The notes below the pieces were generated by a model. It was not told the DNA's origin and did no database searches. It saw nothing but the letters and a program-made list of their open reading frames with translations. A stretch of DNA of 64,000 bases, taken from NCBI GenBank assembly GCA_014526335.1, contig JACTAT010000274.1:81495-145494 (forward strand). The letters are read 5' to 3'. The stretch comes from Chrysaora quinquecirrha. Lineage: Eukaryota > Cnidaria > Scyphozoa > Semaeostomeae > Pelagiidae. How positions within the stretch are numbered: the first letter of the stretch is position 1; each line of letters opens with the position of its first letter. Below are positions 57,838-64,000 of this stretch, piece by piece. Both the position numbers and the translations under genes were made by a program.

Positions 57838-58254
57838 CTTGGATCAACCATAATTTTGCTGAGGAACATCAATCCAAAGAAAGGACTTTGCAATGGCACA
57901 CGTCTCATTGTTCGTGACCTCAGAAATCATCTCATTTGTGCAGAAATCATTTCCAAAGAATACAGAGGACAATATGTCATGATACCAAAAGTCACTGTGA
58001 CTTCACAAGACAACACACTGCCAGTCAACATTGCACGACTGCAGTTTCCAGTCCGATTGGCATATTGTCTCACAATTAACAAAGCACAAGGCCAGTCATT
58101 GAGTCATGTTGGTGTTTACCTTCCCCAACCAGTCTTCAGTCATGGACAGCTTTATGTTGCAATGTCAAGAGCTCAGTCGTTCAATGGCTTAAAGGTTTTC
58201 ACATCACAAGACAACATCACAAAGAACATTGTCTATCATGAAGTACTCGCTTAA
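57838..58254 (+). CDS. Helitron transposase, helicase C-terminal exon
   Basis: Encodes LGSTIILLRNINPKKGLCNG, QFPVRLAYCLTINKAQGQSL and VFSHGQLYVAMSRAQS, the last helicase motifs of PIF1-type proteins, and ends EVLA with TAA at 58252-58254. Together the three parts give about 1475 codons, a usual size for Helitron Rep-Hel proteins. Downstream DNA should hold the CTRR terminus and hairpin, but I could not fix it. Confidence 0.92.
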   Translation, partial: LGSTIILLRNINPKKGLCNGTRLIVRDLRNHLICAEIISKEYRGQYVMIPKVTVTSQDNTLPVNIARLQFPVRLAYCLTINKAQGQSLSHVGVYLPQPVFSHGQLYVAMSRAQSFNGLKVFTSQDNITKNIVYHEVLA

Positions 58255-58257
58255 TCA

Positions 58258-58892
58258 CTTAAGCAAATGCAGCCATGCTCAGCCCAGCGCCAAACCAGTG
58301 CCCAGTGATCTCCCACCTCATCACAAGCAGCACACATTTGTGCCACAGTGAGTAGCAGCACACATTTGTGCCACAGTGAGATCACACAAACAAACGCATA
58401 CATATTGCTATTGTATGTTGCAGTGCACTAACCTGGCCCAGGCCACCCACATGGCCAAAGGGAGACCAGGTCTCACACTTCAATGAGGTCCGGCAATATC
58501 ACATTGTAGCATCTCCCTACCATGAGCATGCCAAGGTACTTCATATAGGCAACGAGTTTTGGTTTTACATATTCTCCGATCATGCCTATGGGAATATGTC
58601 TTTCCTTTCTCGGAAACAGTAGAATTTTTATAGAAAAATTCCTTACAAACTGTTCAGAAAAAATGGAAAACTCAAACAAAGGGTGCTCCTTGACGTGGTG
58701 TTTGAGCTTATCAACTAATGCACCCGGCATTAAAAACATCGACACTGCCAACAGATATTTTCACTTTAGAAACGAAAAATGACATTTGCATATAACATAT
58801 TTTCTCCCCATTGATTTATTTTGTTCATTGACTTTAAGATATAGGTATATAGTTACCAATTTTGCTTCTAAAAGGTCTTCCCAATAAAAAGC
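58258..58892. other. Helitron 3-prime flank, no gene seen
   Basis: Contains two tandem 27-bp copies of AGCACACATTTGTGCCACAG (58328-58381). Minus- and plus-strand frames at 58473-58782 overlap each other and have no family resemblance. Confidence 0.5.
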
Positions 58893-59175
58893 AGACTAGC
58901 TTTTTACCTTGACGCCCGCGATGCGGGCGATTTTACCTTGACACCCGCGATGCGGGTGTGATTTTTTACCTTCACACCCGCAATTCCGTCCTCCATCCCT
59001 CAACCTCCCCGGATTTAGCGAAAGTTCTTTGAGACATCACATCACATAATCCTACACACTGGAAGTCACGTAACTGTTGTGCTAGAGACAAAATGTTGGA
59101 AGGAAGAATCTTGTCATTCAAAGGCTAATCTGGTATTATATCTCCTTGAATTGCGGGTGTCTAGGTAAAACTTTA
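58893..59175 (-). mobile_element. Short Helitron-like non-autonomous element, second copy of the tandem-hairpin end
   Basis: Read on the minus strand, it ends in CACCCGCATCGCGGGTGTCA, then GCCCGCATCGCGGGC, then a ~13 nt spacer, then GCTAG|T, as at 41095-41182. Its body (AACTTTCGCTAAATCCGGGG, ACCAGATTAGCC) resembles the palindrome at 40866-41090. A further CACCCGCAATTC hairpin-like block sits at the other end (~59150). Confidence 0.55.
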
Positions 59176-59394
59176 GACTTTCCAACTCAAATATCTAATT
59201 ATGCTATAAGAACGGAGAATATTCTGATAACCATCGAGTCAGAATGAATTTGGCAAAAATATCCACAACGCAACATACGACTCTAATCTGCACCGTGATA
59301 TCTTATCACATCTCATTATGCAAATGAAAACTTAGAAAATTTTCTGATTAGTGAGGGAGATAAGCAGAACAATTGTGCAAATGGTGATACAAGC

Positions 59395-60320
59395 ACCAAA
59401 ACTTCAGAAGATACTAAGTTTGATACGCTAAAAAGGATGCGATATGAGCCCAAGTCATATCTTGCCCCTAAGTTCTATTTTTAGACTGGGGTATTCTGGT
59501 CCAGACCCCCAATCGTACAATTGGCCATTAGCTGAGAATGCCAGGTCATAGAAAGTCACAATTCACAACATAAATGCAGTTTAACACGCTGAGAAAGATG
59601 TGATATAGACCAAAGTCATTTTCGGCCTCTAAGTTCTATTTTTAGACTGGGGTACTCTGGTCCAGACCCCCAATCGTACAATTGGCAATAACCTGAGAAC
59701 GCCAGGTCATAGAAAGTCACAATTCACCACATAAACGCAGTTTAATAAGCTGAAAAAGATGTGATATAGACCAAAGTCATTTTCGGCGTCTAAGTTCCAT
59801 TTTGAGACTGGGGTACTCTGGTCCAAGCCCCTAACCGTACCATTTGCAATAAACAGAACAGGCCAGGCCATAGAATAGAAAGTCACAATTCACCACATAA
59901 ACGCAGTTTAATACGCTGAAAAAGATGTGATATAGACCCAAGTCATATCTTGCCCCTAAGTTCTATTTTTAGACTGGGGTAATCTGGTCCAGACCCCCAA
60001 TCGTACCATTTGCCATTAACAGAAAAGGCCAGGCCATAGAATGTCACAATTCACAATATAAAGGCAGTTTAAAACGCTGAAAAAATGTGTGATATAGACC
60101 CAAATCATATATTGCCCCTAAGTTCTATTTTTAGACTGGGATAATGTGGTCCAGACCCCTAATTGTACCATTGGGTTTAGAGGAGGAACGACAGGTCATA
60201 GGTCACAGGAAGTCAAAATTCACAGTCAAGGGCAGTTTGATGCGTCAAAACGATGTTATATAGACCCTATTCACATCTTACCCCTAAATTCTATTTTTAG
60301 ACTTGGGGTTGATTTGCCCA
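59395..60320. repeat. Tandem repeat, ~163-bp period, about six units
   Basis: AAGTTCTATTTTTAGACTGG recurs at ~59471, 59632, 59793 (variant), 59959, 60121 and 60287. Units share TAGAAAGTCACAATTCAC, GCAGTTTAA and GATGTGATATAGACC. Confidence 0.93.
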
Positions 60321-60419
60321 AGCTCAGCCAATGCATTTGTATACAATTGGTTTGCAGCTTTGCAAATTATGTAGATATGCGGGCTATGCAGCATATGTAA
60401 AGCAAAAGAAGACAATATA

Positions 60420-60775
60420 AAGAGAATCAACTTAATATTCGATGTGTATAAAGAAACAGTATCAAAGAAGGAGCTCGACAAAATCGTGGAAAGGGAATGC
60501 GGCTAAGAGTAGCAGAGTCTGCTCTCATTCCAAAAAGCTGGAAAAATTTCCTTAAAGATAGTGCAAATAAGAAGGAACTTTTTAAATTCTTAGCCAGTTC
60601 CGTTTTTCATTGCATTTCGTTAGATAGAATAGTTGTAGTCACTTTCATGGATCAAATGTTGACAAATGAGGCAACAGTTCTGCAGAGTCAGTTTAGTCCT
60701 TGCAATCACGAAGAAGCTGATACGAGGCTTCTTCTTCATGCATCAAATTGTGGCTTGTGGCACGGGGGGGGGGGT
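60420..60775 (+). pseudogene. Relic of the uncharacterised multicopy family (EEADTR block)
   Basis: Frames read INLIFDVYKETVSKKEL, then, after a frameshift near 60495, LRVAESALIPKSWKNFL, NKKELFKFLA and CNHEEADTRLLLHAS. The F-D-x-Y block, the W-x-x-F-L / N-K-x-E-L-F block and the EEADTR block occur in this order in a long hypothetical protein family with many copies in invertebrate genomes (pattern recognised from memory). The frame ends in a G-run and a minisatellite. Function unknown; conserved acidic residues might suggest a nuclease (speculative). Confidence 0.6.
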
Positions 60776-61095
60776 CATCAAAAGTAGTGATTATCCACCA
60801 CATTATGCAGAAACTACCACCATATCAAGCATAATAACCCACCACAGTAGTGATTATCCACCACAATACGCAGAAACTACCACCACATCGATCACAATAA
60901 CCCACAACAAGTAGTGATCATCTACCAGAGTACGCAAAAACTACCACCACAACAAGCATAGTAACACATCACATCAAGCATAATAACCCACCACAGTGGC
61001 GATTATCCACCACAGTACGCAGAAACTGCCACCGCGGTACGCAGAAAGTACCACCACAGTAGTGATTATCCACCGCAGTAGTGATTATAGACTCG
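60776..61095. repeat. Minisatellite, AGTAGTGATTATCCACCACA units
   Basis: Degenerate units AGTGATTATCCACCACA, TACGCAGAAACTACCACCAC and AAGCATAATAACCCACCACA. It has the same GTAC/CCACC flavour as the minisatellites at 21655-22440. Confidence 0.88.
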
Positions 61096-61109
61096 CTAGC
61101 GTGTGAATA

Positions 61110-62140
61110 GTCAAAACCTAGTTCAACATGTTGAAGGACCCACCCATGATAATGGGTATAACTTTAGATCTCGTAGTCACAAGATCCCCCAAACAGTTTC
61201 TAAGGTGACAATCACAAATGACAAATTATCAGATCCTTCTCTGTCAAGTGCTATCTTCCTCTTACTAAGCCAATACACGAAAAGAGAGAGGTTACGTACA
61301 GCAAGCTCAATCAAATAGACTTTGAAAAATTTTCTAATGATCTTCAAGAACAGTTTGGCTTGATTGGCCAAAGTTGTGATTTGTCAAACCTGGCTTCCAC
61401 ATACGATTCAAGTGTGTCTAAAGTCCTTGATCATCAAAACTCTTGAAGATAGAAGGCTTACAATCAACCAAAAAAGATATGCAAATTTGATACAGCAATG
61501 ACACAATTTGTAGCACTTTCAGAGGATAGTGTAAGAAAAATTATTTAAAAAGCTAATATAAAATCATGTGAACTAGATCCTCTGCCAAGTTGGGTTCTTA
61601 GAAAGTGTGAGGATATCTTTGTCAGAATCATCATGCTCATTGTAAACAGATCATTTGAAGAGGGAGTGATGCCCACTGACTTTAAGCTTGCTGTGCTTAT
61701 TCCTCTGCTCAAAAAAATTGGTCTTGAGCGACTGAAGGAAAACTTTCGACCTATATCAAACTTACCGTATGTATCCAAGGTTATTGAGAGACCTGCTGCA
61801 GACCAGATTGTGCTGCATATGATCACAAATGGATTACACGAGCCACTGCAGTCTGCCTTCAAACGATTCCATAGCTGCGAGACAGCACTCCTCAAGGTTG
61901 AGAACGATATTCTAATGGCAATGGATAAGCAACAGGTATCAATTTCACTGTTGCTTGACCTTAGTGCAACCTTTGACACAGTGAATCACAACCTGTTGCT
62001 AAGACGACTGTCGGCTGATGTGGTATTCAAGGTCACGCATATAAATGGCTTGAGTCTTACTTGTCAGAGAGGTTTCAGATGGTAAGTATTAAAAGTGAAA
62101 CATCCAGTGTAATTGTACCATTGAACCACTGGTCAAGATC
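61110..62140 (+). pseudogene. LINE ORF2 relic: endonuclease end and reverse transcriptase
   Basis: QHVEGPTHDNGYN at ~61125 matches the end of a LINE endonuclease. The linker (KLNQIDFEKFSNDLQEQF, ~61300) and the RT start (KSCELDPLPSWVLRKC, ~61560) follow. RT blocks include NFRPISNLPYVSKVIE, SAFKRFHSCETALLK and motif A, LLDLSATFDTVNH. The text changes frame several times and stops at ~62140 before the YADD motif, so the copy is broken and truncated. It resembles CR1/L2-type LINEs. Confidence 0.85.
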
Positions 62141-62328
62141 CCTTATTGTACATTGTATGTCCATGAATACTAAAGACAAAAAAATTCACAACTTCGATCG
62201 CAAAGGTTGTAAAGAACACAGCGTAGAGCTTTGAAAGACAAAACATATTGTTTCTTAATTTAACAAATTGTATGATTACATAGCATAAAGTTTATGAAAG
62301 AAGTACCTTTACTTTCGCAGAAGAAAGA

Positions 62329-63470
62329 TCAGTTGACTACGTTCAGACATTGTCCATTGCAGGTACACATTTCAGTACACGGCAGATCAACAGTTTTGCA
62401 CGAGCATCCTACGGCACACCCTTTTTTACAACGACAGTGCTTTAGCTCACTTAGTGCTTTGGAAACAGGCTCTTGTGTTAACCACACCAACTCACCAGGC
62501 CTGGTATGCAGCTCGTAACATGTGCAGAAACAGGGCATCTTTTGTAGGAGGTACTAATTTAATTCAATCGCATCCATAAATGTCATTTCAATATGGAGAT
62601 CCCCCATCATGACTAGAGTTTTAACTTCTCCAAATTCTGAAGGATGCTGCCACTGCACTTGCTTAGCTAGTGCAAAAGCTAGTGGTGACCATAGCGACTT
62701 GTCATGGGTTCAAATCGTGTACAGTTTTGATAATATTCTTTAGACAATCTCTAGCTACCGCCTTTGAATTAATGCCGTGCAAGTGGAAGCATGGCATTTT
62801 GATATGGTGATAAAGATGGAGCTTGCTGCTTTCTTGAATAAAATGTATGATGTTGCTTTACTTTCCTCCAGGCTGTCGACTTGATATTCATCGTTTAAGA
62901 TTTTATTAACGTGTTTAACCCATTCTCTACAATTATCAATTGCATCTTTTGAAGAAGATTGTTCGTTAGCGGCATTGGTAACTCACTTTTTGCCGCGCTA
63001 AATGGTTCAATTTCTGTGTAGTAATCCGGCAATGAAATGTTGCTCATTGGCTTCTTGTTCGCTTTAAATAATGTAGTCTCCCTCCTCGTATCATCTACTT
63101 TCCCGAGCTGAAACAAAGAAATTGCCGTACCATGAAAATGAGATTTAGCAGTTGCTGATTTATCACTTTGGTCGAAGGCAGCCACAGTGAATAATCCTTT
63201 TTGCAACTGCATTGGAGCAACTGTTCCTTGTTCTGTAAAGGTGTAACACCGGTGCACAGCTAAGGACTCTTGTATACACTTCACTCGATCATAAGAAAGG
63301 CTTAAACCAAGCGATGACGCTCTGTCAAATGTTTGTCACGAGTTTCCGTGTAAATCGCTAATCCTGTATAAAGAGACAGTGGTGTTGCTCTCAGGATGAG
63401 ATGCCTCTGGTGGGAAGCGTTCTTCCTTTCTCTTTCTTTTTAAAGAATTGAATCTAATCAATTATGAAAT
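62329..63470 (-). pseudogene. Relic of an uncharacterised multicopy family with Cys-rich tail
   Basis: Reading the minus strand downward: SLYTGLAIYTETRDKHL (~63400), KGLFTVAAFDQSDKSA then FHGTAISLFQ (~63170), SLPDYYTEIEPF (~63020), FALAKQVQWQHPSEFGEV (~62660), MMGDLHIEM (~62600), then a tail HCRCKKGCAVGCSCKTVDLP-CTEMC with ten or more Cys (62450-62350). Block order fits the same kind of long hypothetical family as the relics at 13.8 and 60.4 kb. At least three stops or frame changes separate the blocks. Function unknown. Confidence 0.6.
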
Positions 63471-63534
63471 TGATAGTGCAGCTTCATTTTCTTGTTCAGC
63501 TTCATCATAATCGGATTCTAGGTCTCCCCCTCCA

Positions 63535-63712
63535 ACACCATTCATTTAATTTAATTTCATTTTTCATTTCATTTTCATTTATTTTACTTCGAGACACTAC
63601 CGTGGCTTTCTAAAAACAGAATGCTAATCTAGCTCGAAATTAAATTTAAACAAATACAGAATTTTTCAATACTTTATGCAATTAATATAATTAAAATATA
63701 ACAAAATCACCA
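63535..63712 (-). repeat. LINE 3-prime UTR and AAATG-rich tail
   Basis: On the minus strand, the sequence after the RT stop ends in a simple ATGAAAATGAAATGAAAAAT tail, typical of a LINE end. The insertion end is near 63535-63550. Confidence 0.6.
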
Positions 63713-64000
63713 TTACGATTTACATAAATAACATGAGCATTGCCCTCCATCCCAGGCATTGATAAGGCGCTTGAATGCTTTGAGATTTTGCTCAGATTTA
63801 ATATGGGAGGGCAGTTTATTCCACTCAGTCGGTCCTAGCGATCTTAAACTGTTTGTTCGAAAAGTAGTTTGACTTTGTCTATGATGATATAAATCGAAAG
63901 GGCGTCGTGAAGATCGGGTGGGATTCGTTTTTAAATCTTCCATATAGGAAGGATTTAACTTGTTCAAAGTTTTGAAGATTTCTATACATAGGACTCTGAG
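63713..64000 (-). CDS. LINE ORF2 C-terminus (partial, enters from right edge)
   Basis: The minus-strand frame is open from the window edge (VLCIEIFKTLNKLNPSYMED) to the stop at 63713. It contains SLRSLGPTEWNKLPSHIKSE and KAFKRLINAWDG and ends QCSCYLCKS. This is the last region of non-LTR RT proteins: the N-S-L-x-x-L-x-P-x-x-W-N-x-L-P block followed by a Cys-rich W-D-G-x-x-C-x-C-x-x-C end. No lesion is seen in these 96 codons. Whether the rest is intact lies beyond the window. Confidence 0.85.
   Translation of the reverse strand, partial: LRVLCIEIFKTLNKLNPSYMEDLKTNPTRSSRRPFDLYHHRQSQTTFRTNSLRSLGPTEWNKLPSHIKSEQNLKAFKRLINAWDGGQCSCYLCKS

Noticed and set aside
57731..57853. Hydrophobic C-terminal tail of the helicase frame
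   Set aside because: Produced by read-through of a consensus intron. Splicing restores the expected helicase motifs.
58473..58782. Small genes on either strand after the Helitron
   Set aside because: Two overlapping opposite frames, neither with domains, splice signals or a recognisable family.

Overview
The window is animal (metazoan) nuclear DNA, AT-rich and very repeat-dense. The evidence is spliced genes with GT-AG introns, a BTB/BACK/Kelch-type gene, an OTUD7 (Cezanne-like) deubiquitinase, tRNA-derived SINE-like repeats, LINE, Ty3/gypsy, Helitron and Tc1/mariner elements, and many satellites. The style of the LINE tails (a Cys-rich end after a W-D-G motif) and the multicopy family with an EEADTR motif suggests a cnidarian or another early-branching or marine invertebrate. 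That placement is inference; nothing here fixes the species.

Few host genes are visible. (1) A Kelch-repeat protein enters from the left edge (1-1260, +). (2) An OTUD7-like deubiquitinase lies on the minus strand as two exons (36250-36442 and 33868-35524). The catalytic Cys is in the first of these, the catalytic His and two A20-type zinc fingers in the second. (3) A small three-exon gene (49465-50060, +) has consensus splice sites and a poly(A) signal; it encodes an unrecognised 114-residue protein, possibly a beta-grasp fold with a basic tail. Low-confidence coiled-coil and zinc-finger reading frames are listed separately.

Layout: 1-1.3 kb Kelch gene; 2.7-5.0 kb a GTACAGTGGAGG minisatellite split by a 1.8 kb inverted-repeat DNA transposon that itself carries a nested MITE; 5.8-11.1 kb a decayed Ty3/gypsy element with 159-bp LTRs; 11.6-22.4 kb a patchwork of foldback MITEs, gene relics, a mariner relic with TA duplications, and several minisatellites and satellites; 22.5-31.8 kb an array of eight 1.1 kb units bounded at both ends by the same 233-bp MITE; 32.4-33.6 kb an old diverged copy of unit plus MITE, split by a mariner-type insertion; 33.9-36.4 kb OTUD7; 37.3-47.5 kb copies of a composite repeat carrying two different tRNA-like heads, one copy interrupted by a 5.9 kb foldback element with TTA target duplications; 47.6-49.2 kb minisatellites and a CAT microsatellite; 49.5-50.1 kb the small gene; 53.7-58.3 kb a nearly intact Helitron transposase gene; 58.9-61.1 kb hairpin and tandem repeats; 61.1-64.0 kb LINE pieces and a relic of an uncharacterised multicopy family.

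The most interesting structures are the MITE-bounded 1.1 kb array, whose inner junctions look like the MITE collapsed to its outermost bases; the foldback element, whose arms contain 90-bp minisatellites; the dual tRNA-headed composite repeat; the Helitron-type 3-prime end with tandem hairpins, seen twice; and the nearly intact Helitron, whose only visible lesion is one base missing from an A-run.
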